Positions 1 to 9,887 of a DNA stretch of 64,000 bases are shown one piece after another. The DNA comes from Diplonema japonicum. Lineage: Eukaryota; Euglenozoa; Diplonemea; Diplonemida; Diplonemidae. Under the pieces are notes generated by a model. The model had not been told where the DNA came from. It did no database searches and saw only the letters and a list, made by a program, of their open reading frames with translations. The DNA lies in assembly GCA_964019335.1 (NCBI GenBank), contig OZ025753.1:186001-250000 (forward strand), written 5' to 3'. The position numbers were made by a program, and so were the translations under genes. The first letter of the stretch is position 1, and each line of letters opens with the position of its first letter.

Positions 1-1
1 C

Positions 2-277
2 ACCTTGACTTTTGAAGGAGAGGAGGTCGGGGGTGAGGGTGATGGGAGGCTCGTAAGGGATCTTCCTTTTCAGGATCAGAGCACGCTGCATGTCCTTCCC
101 GACAAATGCTACAAGACACGAATAGAACTCGAAGCCCTGGGTTTCGGCAATAGCCTGGACTCTGTACTTCATCGTGTTGAACTTGATCCTGAAAAGCTGT
201 GCTATGTTTTGAGTCTGATGGCAGAGGCAGGCTGTGCAGCGACAAGGAGAAGCTGGGTGAGGTACTTCATGCAATAA
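2..277 (+). CDS. Ubiquitin-like domain protein, 3' part (5' end outside window)
   Basis: An open frame enters from the left edge and runs to TAA at 275-277. Its first residues (LTFEGEEVGG... then LPFQDQSTLHVL) align with the C-terminal half of a ubiquitin-like fold. They also match the intact ubiquitin-like protein at 51131 (LTFNDEVLEG... CPFADQSRVHVVL). After the beta-grasp part come about 55 residues of mixed helix without a recognised domain. The start is missing, so total length and any N-terminal domain are unknown. The frame stays open for another 69 codons after the TAA (separate entry), so the stop may be a recent nonsense change. The ubiquitin-like call is from pattern similarity only. 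Confidence 0.55.
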   Translation, partial: TLTFEGEEVGGEGDGRLVRDLPFQDQSTLHVLPDKCYKTRIELEALGFGNSLDSVLHRVELDPEKLCYVLSLMAEAGCAATRRSWVRYFMQ

Positions 278-484
278 GTGGACGCAGCGACAGCATGGCC
301 ATGGCCCCCCTGTGTCGATACGCTGCTCTCAGTTACAGATGGTGGATGTGAACTCCAGCCTACATCTATTCACGCATTTGTCAGGGCAGCGAACCACAGA
401 CACACGGCGGTGATTGGCGTACTTCTAAAGCATAACGCGTCTCATAAAGGTTTTGGTACCGACGGTGTCGCTTCTTCCGACTGA
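278..484 (+). pseudogene. In-frame continuation after a stop; possible ankyrin-like tail
   Basis: The same frame as the ubiquitin-like ORF continues without a break from the TAA at 275-277 to TGA at 482-484. The translation still looks protein-like and includes IHAFVRAANHRHTAVIGVLL followed by KHNA, which resembles the helical half of an ankyrin repeat. Either the upstream gene acquired a nonsense codon and this is its former C-terminus, or the stop is genuine and this is chance. No good ATG opens it. Function unknown. Confidence 0.3.
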
Positions 485-571
485 GGCCACCTTTTTTTGG
501 AAAATAATAAATTATTATTATTTTTTTTTCTTCTTTTCTTTTCCTTCACATTTTCACTCAAATAAAATAAA

Positions 572-605
<34 letters not shown>

Positions 606-722
606 AAAGGGAGGGAAGGGGGAGGGGAAGGGTTGAGGAAGGGGGCGGGTGAGAATAACTTCAAGAAAAAGAAAAAAAAAAAAAAAAAAAGGGAAAGAAA
701 AAAAAAGAAAAAAGAAAAAACC
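485..722. other. Homopolymer-rich intergenic leader
   Basis: T-rich pyrimidine stretches (about 510-560) are followed by long A runs (575-604, 665-720) that reach to two bases before the ATG at 723. No gene is visible. The pyrimidine-then-purine layout recurs before most genes in the window and is compatible with a trans-splice acceptor followed by an A-rich 5' UTR. Confidence 0.5.
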
Positions 723-1697
723 ATGAAAATAATGCGCGCGTTCGCACTGCTTCTCTCTGTCCTGTCTCTGTCCACGCCCTGCTCCTGCGAAGTCAAGACC
801 CTGCAGATCAAAACGCTTAAGGCCGACTATTCAGACCTCCCTAAAGGCTGGCCCACAAAGCACAAGCTGGGAAAGGGTCTTCAGGACATGGAAGACATTG
901 CCACATGGAGAGGCACAGTAAAGTACAACGACAAGGGCTTTTGGACAGAAAACACAGGCGGGAAGTGGAAAGAAGGGATCTTGTTGGTAATCGGCGGGGC
1001 GTACCCTGGAAGGGGAAGGGACATGAACGCGGTCGATCCGCTGTTGAAAGCCGGCTACAACGTCTGGGTGAACCGCATCTCTTCCGTGTCCTTCGCCGTC
1101 ACACACGGCAGGGAACAATGGGGCTACCTCAACTACCTCGCTGACCCTGAACGGCCAAGAGCCGACATTGTGGTATTCTTACATGGGCATGCAAAGGCAT
1201 GGCATCATGACAACATCCCTCTACAACGTCTAGTAGAAACTGCAGTAAGTTGTTCTCAGGATACTCGTAACGTGGCTGATCTCAACGCGCACTGGATGGA
1301 GGACCCCGAGGCCTCAGAAGCAGTTGTGGAGCTGTGGAACCGCCTTCTCGGTCCATTCGGCCGTCCCATGCAAAAGGGTGTCGCGGTGTCGTCTCCCTCC
1401 GCTGCTCAGTTCGCCGTCCCGTTCGGGAGAATAGACGAAAACCCAATAGAGTTTTACCAGGCCGCCCTGCATGCGGTTCTTACCGACGAGGCCTACGACG
1501 GGTGGTTCTTCGAGTACACCTGGCATTTTATGTTCGGTGAGGCGCAGGATATGACCAAGATACGGAATCGGTACCCCTGTCCGCCGCCGCTGCCCGTTGT
1601 CAAGAAGATGCCGATTCACTCGAAAGCTGCCGTCGCGATGTTTGTGTTTGTGGCCTCGGTGCTTGGGCTGAAGATTGCCATGCGTGCGTTGCGATAA
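723..1697 (+). CDS. DUF3431-family secretory/membrane protein
   Basis: A 324-residue protein. Residues 1-21 form a signal peptide (hydrophobic FALLLSVLSL, then a Cys-rich cleavage zone). About residues 302-320 form a single C-terminal membrane helix, giving a type I membrane topology. The block ADIVVFLHGHAKAWHHD at about 147-163 and the later QFAVPFGRI...FYQ and E-x-TWHFMFG segments match the conserved pattern of DUF3431, an uncharacterised family proposed to be glycosyltransferase-like. I chose the ATG at 723 because it gives the signal peptide; the frame is open further upstream only through homopolymer codons. Gene function is not known; a Golgi or cell-surface location is inferred from the topology. 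Confidence 0.75.
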   Translation: MKIMRAFALLLSVLSLSTPCSCEVKTLQIKTLKADYSDLPKGWPTKHKLGKGLQDMEDIATWRGTVKYNDKGFWTENTGGKWKEGILLVIGGAYPGRGRDMNAVDPLLKAGYNVWVNRISSVSFAVTHGREQWGYLNYLADPERPRADIVVFLHGHAKAWHHDNIPLQRLVETAVSCSQDTRNVADLNAHWMEDPEASEAVVELWNRLLGPFGRPMQKGVAVSSPSAAQFAVPFGRIDENPIEFYQAALHAVLTDEAYDGWFFEYTWHFMFGEAQDMTKIRNRYPCPPPLPVVKKMPIHSKAAVAMFVFVASVLGLKIAMRALR

Positions 1698-1740
1698 GAT
1701 TTTTTTTTTTTTTTTTTTTTTTTAAGAATTTCTTTTTTTT

Positions 1741-1912
1741 CCAGGTGGGGATAACATTCTCAGGGTGTTGAATCTTGGTTACCCGGGCATTAAAGACACG
1801 GCACGGAACGCAGAAGAAGCTACAACTCGGCCGCGGTGCGCCCCTGTAATCAAGTAGACAGTTCTTGTGCAGGGCGCCGTCAACACCGGCCTCCTTCAAC
1901 TCTTATATTTTT
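1741..1912 (+). repeat. SINE-like repeat, 5'-deleted copy
   Basis: Shares head bases (AGGTGGGGATAACAT) and a long body (AATCTTGGTTACCCGGG, then the CGGAACGCAGAAGAAGCTAC block and GTAATCAAGTAGACAG) with the fuller copy at 5216-5552. It ends in CCTCCTTCAACTCTTATA plus T-run, close to the LINE-B 3' tail. No coding potential. Confidence 0.7.
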
Positions 1913-2027
1913 TAATTTTTTTTCCCCCTTCAGTATCGGTCATTTTTGTTTTTTGTGTCATTGTCACCAGGGGTGTGAAAAGAGATCTCTCCCCACCGCA
2001 TGACTCTATCCTATTTTTTTTTTTTTT

Positions 2028-2558
2028 TTTTTATTTCACTCTTCGTCATTTTCTTCACTCACTAGGGGCCTCATTATTTAACGCGAAACGGCCATTATTT
2101 AACTGCAAAATCTCATTATTTAACTAGGAATTAATGCTCATTGCATTACTGCAAGTTAGTTACTGCTAGTTAAATAATGGCCCTTCAGAGTGGAAAAATG
2201 GGTCTCGCCGTGAAAAAAAATGCACCCAACCTCTTGAAAAGTTTTTTTGGGGTGGGGGTATTTTGACTATTTTTGGCCATCTGAGGCCATTCCAGCCCTT
2301 AAAAGTGGGAATAAGTGCCTTACTTCCCCTTTAAATGCCACGGCGAAATAGCTGCCCTGTATTACCTTAGGAAAATCCCCAAAAAGCTGACCTGCGTGAA
2401 AAAAAAACAGCAGTGAAAGCAGTGAAGAGTGAGTGACTCAAATGACGAAAAGTGAAATAAAACGACTTACTTGCCGCCAAATGAGCCCCTGCGGGCCCTC
2501 GTGCAAAAAATTCGGGAACTCGAGTTAAATAATGACTCATTATTTGTTGGCAATAAAT
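2028..2558. mobile_element. MITE family 1, copy 1 (ATTATTTAAC clusters)
   Basis: Nearly the same about 490-base sequence occurs at 11780-12269. It carries clusters of CATTATTTAAC at one end and GTTAAATAATG at both ends, so the ends can pair. An inner imperfect inverted repeat (CACTCTTCGTCATTTTC versus its complement near 2430-2460) is also visible. The TTAA inside each cluster is the target site of piggyBac-type transposons, and a piggyBac-like fragment lies after the second copy. Non-coding. Confidence 0.65.
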
Positions 2559-4110
2559 AAAGGGGGGGCCTGAATAATTCCCTCCCAAATAATGTGTTTT
2601 TTCCCAAATAATTCTTTTTTTTTTTGGGGATTTTTCCACTCCAAATTTCCCAAATAATTCCCAACCCCCTTTCTTTTTTTTTTTTGGGGACCAGGGTGGG
2701 GGGGGTCACATGGTAGTCATGCAATGGGCTTTTCTCAGTTATGCCTGTGCAGGGTACTAGCCTACTTATTCTTTCCCACCCCTTTTTATCTATTTCTTCG
2801 CTTCTTCATCCTAACTTAAAACCATTTCAGCTACCTAACCCATTATGACACCCCTTTTTTGACCAAAAAGTCGATTTTCACCTGGTTTTGGGCACTTATG
2901 AGCAATTCCTTTGCATTTTGAACAGGGACCACAGGGTTTGGCACCTGGGTTATTGTGGGGGACTATTTTTCTTAATGCAAGAAGCTAGCTGGTTTGTGAT
3001 GAACGGTTCAAAATTTCACAGAACCACTTAGTTCAAAGGCGCTTGTGGGTGGCCTGGGTGCTTCTGCATTGTCAGAAGGGCATGTGCATTCATGTGTTGA
3101 CAACTTATCCAGTATTTGCTTTGTTTCATGGCCCACAATGTCAATATTCCATTCCTGAGCAAGATCCCAAAGTTGTGTCGTAGCCCACTGGCAGTATTGT
3201 GAGGCTGCTTACACAAGTAAGAGTGCAGGCCCAGTGAGCCATAGAAGATGAGAAATATATTATAGTGTGACATGATCAGACTGGAACGGCCACCCTGGGG
3301 CATCCTCTGCTCAACCCAGCAGACGTGGGAGGCCCTTCTTCAGAAGGTGCCAGTTGCTTGATCAGTGCCATCATGCACGCTATATTTTATTAGTACAAAT
3401 ATAACAATCGATTGAAAAGGAAAAGTCTGTATTGTGAGGCTGCTTCTCACCATTTTGAGGGGTTAAGGGGGGCTGTGGCATGCCCCAAGCAGCCGAGGTG
3501 GGACGTTGATGACTGCAGCAGAGTGCCGAGTCAACGTGGCACTGTGGATAGGGCAAGCACATGAGAAAGGTCATGCAACTGCTCAACACCTTTAGCTATA
3601 TGCAATCTCACGGCTACCTTCCAGGTAGTTCTGAGGAGGCCATACAGCTAAGGGCACTTAGCAAAGTTTAGACAGTGCAGCACAGAATGTTGTTGCAGGT
3701 GTTACAATGGACACTACACCTGATGAGACTCCAGCAGCCTCCCAAGCCCTTGCAGCTTCTCAAGCCCTGACAGTTTCTCAAGCCTCTCAGACCCCAGCAA
3801 CCTCCCAGCAACCACCTAATGCCAAAACCAGGCAGTTTGTCTGCAACGTTTGTGGGTTCTCCACAGCCTGGGAGAAAAACTGTTAAAATTTCCCTTGGAA
3901 AAAAAAAGGGCATGAAAAAAGTCTTGGCACGATTTGGCATGTTAAGATTTCCAAAGTGCTCTAAGCCCTGCTCCCTGCTTTCCGTGTGGCAGGCCCCCCA
4001 GCCCAAATAAATACAACCCAAATAAGTGTATTCCAAATAATTCTTTTTTTTTGGAGCCCTAACACCCCCCCTCCACTGCCCAAATAAAGGGATTATTCAG
4101 GGGGCCCCTT

Positions 4111-4113
<3 letters not shown>
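2555..4113. mobile_element. Decayed DNA transposon with terminal inverted repeats
   Basis: The left end (about 2555-2600, AAGGGGGGGCCTGAATAATTC) is the inverted complement of the right end (about 4081-4113, GGATTATTCAGGGGGCCCC). The interior holds a segment (2698-2960) related to MITE family 2 at 48541, including the GGGGGTCACATGG end. It also holds only short ORFs. I see no full transposase, so this is a non-autonomous or heavily deleted element. Other than the short ORF at 3707 nothing coding is supported here. Confidence 0.55.
3707..3886 (+). pseudogene. Zinc-finger transposase N-terminus remnant
   Basis: A 59-codon ORF inside the decayed transposon. The first 45 residues are Ser/Thr/Ala/Gln-rich, followed by FVCNVCGFSTAWEKN, the CxxC half of a C2H2 or BED-like finger, and then a stop. 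The position and composition suit the N-terminal DNA-binding end of a transposase, but the rest is gone. Weak call. Confidence 0.3.
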
Positions 4114-4146
<33 letters not shown>

Positions 4147-4149
<3 letters not shown>

Positions 4150-4712
4150 GGCAGGGGATGTCCTACGGGAGTACACGAAGGAGGTGCTGAGGTGGATGCG
4201 GCAACTGCGCTGGTATGCAGGCAGCAGGAACACGTCAGTGTCGACGGTGGAGCTGGCACTGGATTTCGAGAACGTGACCGGGAAGACCCTTGGAGGGAAG
4301 CTGGGGGATCTCGCAGAAGTACAGCAGAAAGCGAGGAGATTGCATGGACTGATGAAGAAGATCTGGCACACATGGGAGCTAGGGAGGGTGCTGAAGAAGG
4401 TGAAAGGAAGGAGGGCCTTCCCAGCTGAGCCGAGCACAAGGGTGCACACACTACGATCCATCGGGAGGACAAAGGCGGTGATCGGATGGAACAGGAGGGC
4501 GATATTTGCATCACCGAAGACCAAGCATGACCTAGAGGCGTTGAAAGGACAATGGGCGAGAGAACGAATAGAAAGAGCGGCCAGGCTGGGGAGAAGGCCG
4601 GCAAGACCACCAAAGGAGGAGAGACCGCTGCTGAAAGGGGATAGGTGCAGGTAGAAGATGAGAACAAGGGGGCGTCTCACAAAGACTTCCTTTAACTCAT
4701 ATATATATATAT
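4147..4712 (+). mobile_element. LINE-B retrotransposon, 5'-truncated 3' end
   Basis: Almost identical to 17095-17650 (the last 170 codons and 3' UTR of the complete LINE-B), with only a handful of single-base differences. It ends in the same CTTCCTTTAACTCATATA tail, extended here as a TA microsatellite and T-run. The start is abrupt next to a T-run, as expected for 5'-truncated target-primed insertion. The frame is still open (4184-4654), so the copy is young. Confidence 0.85.
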
Positions 4713-4975
4713 TTTTTCTTTTAGCCTTCCACTCTGAAAGTGTTGTTTCCGACACATGCGAGTGGGGTGTTGTGGGACAGCAGAGCAGCGGAGAGAACGA
4801 AGTAAACTAATTAGCGAGCAGTATCCCTGGAAGAGGCGACAGAGATGCTTGTTCAGCGCTAACCAGCGCACCGCAAAAAGTAAGATCGAGTTTTTTTTTT
4901 CATTATTATCTATGTTCACTCATTCATTACAGCAGGCAAGAGTATATTGGTATCCGGCACCCCCCTCCTTAGGGC
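4713..4975. other. Intergenic stretch, nothing recognised
   Basis: Unique sequence with short pyrimidine runs. No ORF, RNA fold or repeat match that I could support. Confidence 0.5.
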
Positions 4976-5147
4976 TATGTTGGCAAGAAACGGGGAAACG
5001 TTTCCGATTCCGTTTTCGCATCCGTTTCCTTTATTTTTTTTTTTTCAGATACTTTAAGGAAAACGAAACTGTTTCCGTTTTTCCGTTTCCATCAAAAAGA
5101 AAGAGAAAAAAAAAGAAACTTGGAAAATGCGTTTCGTTGCCAACATA
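4976..5147. mobile_element. Short MITE (family 4), terminal inverted repeats
   Basis: TATGTTGGCAAGAAACG at 4976-4992 is inverted at 5130-5147 as CGTTTCGTTGCCAACATA. The middle is rich in GTTTCCG motifs. A related element lies at about 31190-31365 with the end TCTGCCAACATAA. Non-coding and hairpin-forming. Confidence 0.55.
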
Positions 5148-5215
5148 CCCCGCCGCCCTGCTCCCTCTCCCCCGTATCCTCTCAGCAGCACATTTATTTT
5201 TCTCAATTTTTATTT

Positions 5216-5552
5216 TCAGGTGGTGGGGATAACATGAAAATATAAGAAAAACATCAGATGTGTTGTTCGCTGTTGACCTCCTCGTCGGTCATCACCGGTA
5301 GCGCCCGAGTGGAAGAACATAATGCAGATGCTCAGGGTGACGAACAGGCAGCAAACTGCACGAGCGCAGAATCTTGGTTACCCGGGACGCACCGGCTGGG
5401 GTTGAGCTGTACACCGCACGCATTAAGGACACGACGCGGAACGCAGAAGAAGCTACAGCTCGGCCGCGGCGCGCCCCCTGTAATCAAGTAGACAGTTCTT
5501 GTGCAGGGCGCCGCCAACACCGGCCTCCTTTAACTCATATATTTTTTTTTTC
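5216..5552 (+). repeat. SINE-like repeat, fullest copy
   Basis: Head: AGGTGGTGGGGATAACAT, then ACATCAGATGTGTTGTTCGC. Middle: TAGCGCCCGAGTGG, which resembles a tRNA-type internal A box. Body: the same block as at 1741-1912. The 3' end is CCTCCTTTAACTCATATA plus T-run, identical to the LINE-B 3' terminus. A shared 3' tail is how SINEs recruit a partner LINE's reverse transcriptase. Partial copies lie near 1741, 21955, 40925, 45328 and 49345. Confidence 0.7.
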
Positions 5553-5735
5553 TTCCGCTCGTGCGCACAAACAAATGGAGCGCCAAACTAGTTTTTTTTT
5601 TTTGTCTTTTTCTGCGGGCAAAAAAAACAAATCGAAAAAGAACGTGGGCTTTTTTTTTTTTTTTTTCACACAGCGCGGTCGGTGAGCGCAAAAACGCATA
5701 CCTTAAAAGAATAGTTTTTTTTTCCGTTGCACGCT

Positions 5736-6078
5736 TAACGCCGCTTAGTGTCGCAATCAAAGCCCCATTTTTTTTTTTTGGAAGAAAGTGTTACGCTGGC
5801 ACAGAGGACCACTACACCACGCGTCCTCAAAGAGCATCGAGACAGCAGTGGCGGAAGGTAAAAGTCAGATGGTGAGCGCGTCCTCCCTCCGATCCATTGG
5901 TGCAATTAAAAGGATCCGAGGAGGGTATTCCTGCAGACCCACGCGTTGTACAAAAAGGAGTTTGACCTACCCCGAACCTTCACGAAGAATCCCCACCCCA
6001 GCTGCCGATAAAAATGCAACACTCCTGCCAAATAGTGTTGCAACCAAAGCCCCATTTTCTTTTTTTTTTATTTTCTTT
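5736..6078 (+). mobile_element. LINE-A 3'-end fragments (two tails)
   Basis: Two copies of the tail GTTGCAA(C/T)CAAAGCCCCATTT plus T-run occur, ending near 5782 and 6078. Between them, translation gives SLRSIGAIKRIRGG...PTPAADKN. This resembles the LINE-B C-terminus (TLRSIGRTKAVIGW) and matches the 3' end of the 2A-bearing LINE-A copy near 36990-37110. These are therefore 5'-truncated LINE-A 3' ends. Confidence 0.6.
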
Positions 6079-6840
6079 TTTATAAGGTACAACACAACTT
6101 TGGTTACTGAAGAAATTGTGTTTTTTTTTTCCCTCCCCCCTCCCACTAGGGTAAAGAAATATAAAAACAAAAAACAAAAAAAAAATAGAGCAAAATAAAA
6201 CTGTTTATTTACTGAACAGAAAGAAAGAAAATTTGAGTTATCCGTAATGAGAGAGTTATTTTGTTTATAACTCATTTTGGAGGGGCAACGTAAATTGTTT
6301 TTTTTTTATATTACCCTCCCCCTTCGTCATTTATATTGCTCATCGGCCGAGGGGGGGGAGGGGTGCAGTAAAAAAAGAAAGTAAAATGACAAAAACGAGA
6401 AAGTCTTTCAAAAGAGTCCCTTTTTACAGGAAAAGGCTTCTTTCTTTTGTGAAGAACGGGGGAGGGGGGTATTTTTTCTTTTGTCCCCGACTGCTCGATG
6501 GGGATATGATCGTCCAGAAGTACTTGGGTGGCTTGCAGTAAGATTTCTGTTCTTACTGATTAGGATACCTGCGTTAAATTATAGACAAGAAAAAACCGAT
6601 CCCCTCAGTCATGCTGTCGAGTTGACACAAAGAGATAGACTTCCAGCTAGTGCTGCAACCAAATCCCCCCCACCCCCCCTCCCCCAGATCACAATTCTTT
6701 TCTCTTTCTTCACTTGAGCATTCCTTGGAAAAGCTGTTTGTGGCGCCCATGGATATGGCTCTCCTTTTTTTTTCTTTTTTTTTTTTTTATATTTTGTTTT
6801 GTTGTTTCATTCTTTTTTTCCTTTAACTCATATAATATAT
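6079..6840. other. Low-complexity stretch with a LINE-A tail remnant
   Basis: Mostly T, A, C or G runs. A degraded LINE-A tail (AGTGCTGCAACCAAATCCCC) is seen near 6648-6670, and a LINE-B-type CTTTAACTCATATA tail near 6821-6840. No gene is supported. Confidence 0.5.
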
Positions 6841-8283
6841 ATGGGTCGATTTCAAAACCCCCCCCCCAAAATGAGGCCAATTGACACTTTCGTTGCATCT
6901 TTGGGCATGCCGCCCCCTTTAAAAAAAATTCTCCATATTTTACGGCCCATATTAGGAAAGAACCCGGGTCAGAAATCGCTCAAGGGTGCTATTTTGACCT
7001 ATGAAAAATGTTGAAGGTGGAAACCTTCATTTCTTAGTCTTCTGCAGTTTAGATGTGCTGCTGCTGCTGGGTGGGCGACCTCGTTTCTGTTTCATATTAT
7101 TAGGCCTTCTACCGCGTTTTGGGGGGGTTTTAAGAGGCTCATTCGCAGGTGTGCTTGGTGCTTCGGGCTTGTCATGCTTCTACGGGGGAAGTGTCGAGTT
7201 TCTTTTGTAACTTGATAACAATTCTTTCCCGTTTTTCAAGTCCGGGAAGGCTATCAGGAACGTCCTCATACTCATCACAAGATTCATAGACTGGGGGCCT
7301 TTTCTCTGCCCTGTCTGCATCAAGTTCTTTGATGACGTACTTTAGTTCCTTCCAGCTCGTGGATGCACATGTTGTAGCAAATACACCCTCCGGAGTACTC
7401 TTGAACCCATATGCGCCTGTAAAGTCCGGGAACTCAAGAATCTTCTTTTTGTACGGGCCAAATACATCAGTAACTACAAATGCAGAGGTGTACCGTATCG
7501 TATTGGTGATGTTCACTATTTGTTCGACAGTTTTAATTGTTGTGGAACGAGACACCCGAAGCCAAACACGAGAAAGCACTCCGAAGTGGCTGTCCCTGCC
7601 GTTTTTGCCGTGTTTCTCCCCCAGAAACCACAGGGAAAACGTCTTATCAGCATAGACGTCACGAAGACCAAAAAGAACAAAATAGCAAAATTCCTTTGCA
7701 CGAAAGTGACGCCCACTGTCAGTCCAGAGAATCCACTCCATTTTTTCGGGGATCGCAAACCCACTAGCCAGGACAGTTTTCAGGCACTCGATAACGCATT
7801 TCACGTCAGTATTCAGACTTGAAAGCACACAATCAACATGCATGGGGTATCTTAATTGTACCCTGACGTAGAATCCTGGTTCCAAGTGGGCCACTTCTGG
7901 TAAGCAGGACCGATGTGTTCCCATTTACCCTTTCTCGGTCCGAATACCTTTTTTTTACCCCTAGTTTCTCAACTGCAAGTTTAAAAGCGTCCATTTTTGG
8001 AACCCCCCCCTCTTTTTCTGAAGTTGTTTAAAGTGGGAAAACCTTTTTTTGGAACCCCCCTCTTTTACTGAATTTATGCAAAGTGAAAAAACCCATTTTT
8101 GCCCCTAGGACTGAATTTTTTGGCTACTAGTAACACTCACTTTCCAATTTTATGGGGTGTTTTTTTTCCTAACCTGGGCCGGGAAAGTTGTAGAATTTTT
8201 TTTTTTTGGGAAAAAGTACTTAGAGAAATATTGAAAGTGTCAATTGGCCTCATTTTGGGGGGGGGGGTTTTGAAACGATGCCA
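6841..8283 (-). mobile_element. DNA transposon with about 50-bp terminal inverted repeats
   Basis: The left end (6841-6890: TTTCAAAACC, C-run, AAAATGAGGCCAATTGACAC) is the inverted complement of the right end (about 8234-8283). Both ends abut TATA-rich DNA, suggesting TA-type target sites. The element encloses a minus-strand transposase ORF (7172-7924). It lies directly against a second inverted-repeat element (8291-9835). Confidence 0.7.
7172..7924 (-). pseudogene. Transposase-like ORF, DDE type
   Basis: A 250-residue minus-strand ORF inside the inverted-repeat element. Two blocks look catalytic: EWILWTDSGRHFRAKEF (about 60-77) and FLGEKHGKNGRDSHFGVLSR (about 99-118). A D-S-G...F block followed by a K-H-G-K-x2-D-x-HF block is characteristic of a group of eukaryotic cut-and-paste transposases; I cannot name the superfamily. 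The C-terminus is charged and low in structure. The usual N-terminal part is missing, so this is probably a deleted or split gene. It is one of only two minus-strand coding traces in the window. Confidence 0.5.
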
Positions 8284-8290
8284 TATATAT

Positions 8291-9835
8291 GGTCACCTCT
8301 CCGCTATTTGTCAATGCTTTTTTCGAAAAATGCGAAAAAACGCTTTTTTAAATATTCACAAAAAAGGGGCAGCATGCAACCACAGGAAGTATGAAAGAAA
8401 CGTGTAAATAATCCCGAAAACTCCGTTAAAGGGCTTGCTTTTGAGAAAAAATACAATGTGGAGGGATGAAACATAAAAATGAACCGAAATTCGGCTGTCA
8501 CGAAAACGGGGAAAATGCAGCAAATCCCGATTTATTCACCCAGAAACACGCAGCATTTAACCATAGATCTCTTATTCAAAATTTTATTGACAATCTGCAG
8601 CCAAAGAGGGGTCCAACTGGAAGGTGCTTTTGTCTCTGTACAATCTTCGGTGGGCACTAGTGAGCCAATTTGTGTGCGTTTTTTGGCCTGTTTTTGGCCC
8701 TCCTGATTCAGGCAATAAAATCAGATTTTCTACACAGCGACACTTCTAAGTGCTTCAGAGTGCTCTTTTGGCCCAACAAACACCATGAGGTACTTGTGGG
8801 GTGCTGTTGGGACTCTTGCAGCGGCTTTTCGGCATCTACTGCAAAGAGCCGGATGAATTCGGTGGTTCAGAACAGCCCTTCTTAGGACATCGTCAAGTTC
8901 TTTTCCTTGGGCAACAGTGACACGCGTTTGTGTTACAGAACACGAGAGTCCCCCGCAGGGAAAATGCGTTCTGATACATTGTCGGCAGGCATAGCCTGCG
9001 CTATTGTGACTTGGTGGCAAAATGAATCGATTCTGCATCAAAGCCGCAGAACAATTCGTGTTTCTCCCAGGAGTGATCAACGCATTGGGCTGCGATACAC
9101 CCAAGGCACTTTTCATGAGTTCCACGTACAGTACCTGGGCTCGGGTGCTGATGTAGTTGGCTCCACCTTCCTGAAGAAACGCCCCGAGACAAATCAGGCC
9201 GAATTTCCCAATGGAAAAGTTCCAAAAAATGGCAAAATCAGCCTTGGTAGGGCCCCTACTGGGGGGGACACCAGCCAGGTGGCCCCAGAGAAAAAAAAAT
9301 AAAGTCTGTTTTTTGGGGTGCCAAGTGTGTGTGGGTCTCCAGAAAACCTTTTGGTACCCAGGTCCCCCAGGTTCCAGGGACCTTGCCAGTGCCCACCGAC
9401 ACCGAGGTGCTGATGCAAGACCCACACCCAAACCCGTCTTAGAAGCCCACAACGCCGCTATGCGCCGTATCGGCTGCACCGACTGCTCTGAAGTCACTAC
9501 CCTTGAAGGGCTTCACGACTTCACAGTGTGTGACCCCAACAGCTTCGACTGCATGGCCTGAGGGAAGCTGGATAACAAGATACCGGTTCTCGTGGCGTAT
9601 GAACACAGTTTGCACAACTTTGACATGGAATTAAAGGGAAAAGTAGTGTAAATCCTGCTTAATTTTCGCTGGGTTTAAAGAAAGTAAAAAAAATGACAGC
9701 ACCTAGCCATGATTTTCTTATTCAAAATTTTATTCCACTTCTGGAGCAAATCCAGGCACGGCTTTTTGATTTTTACACTTAAAGAAATATGAAATTTGCG
9801 GGCAGTACTTTGTGACAAATAGCGGAGAGGTGACC
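8291..9835 (-). mobile_element. Second DNA transposon, 23-bp perfect inverted ends
   Basis: The 23 bases at 8291-8313, starting GGTCACCTCTCCGCTATTTG, are repeated inverted at 9813-9835, and both ends touch TATATA. The interior has a direct repeat (CTTATTCAAAATTTTATT near 8572 and 9718) and a minus-strand ORF. Its left end is a few bases from the right end of the 6841-8283 element, so the two are tandem or one inserted at the other's TA-rich edge. It ends about 50 bases before the transporter gene. Confidence 0.65.
8730..9497 (-). pseudogene. Minus-strand ORF in transposon, possible transposase N-terminal part
   Basis: A 255-residue ORF. It contains Cys pairs (YACRQCIRTHFPCGGLSC and ALCSRCRKAAA) that could bind zinc, and a segment ICLGAFLQEGGANYISTRAQ. 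The first 100 residues are low in conservation signal and may be out of frame. I cannot identify the family. Strand and position match the transposase fragment at 7172-7924, suggesting both derive from related elements. Possibly degenerate. Confidence 0.3.
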
Positions 9836-9887
9836 ATATATATATATATATTTCATTTCACCTTAAGTATTCGAGGGGAAAAAAAGA

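Noticed and set aside
453-722. Longer start for the DUF3431 gene
   Set aside because: The extension is homopolymer-coded and would bury the signal peptide.
554-811. Minus-strand ORF opposite the DUF3431 leader
   Set aside because: Phe/Lys homopolymer coding, antisense to a supported gene.
4093-4755. Minus-strand 220-codon ORF (and 17050-17814)
   Set aside because: Antisense shadow of the LINE-B C-terminal domain; Ser/Pro/Leu-rich because of the coding bias on the other strand, and present only where LINE-B copies exist.
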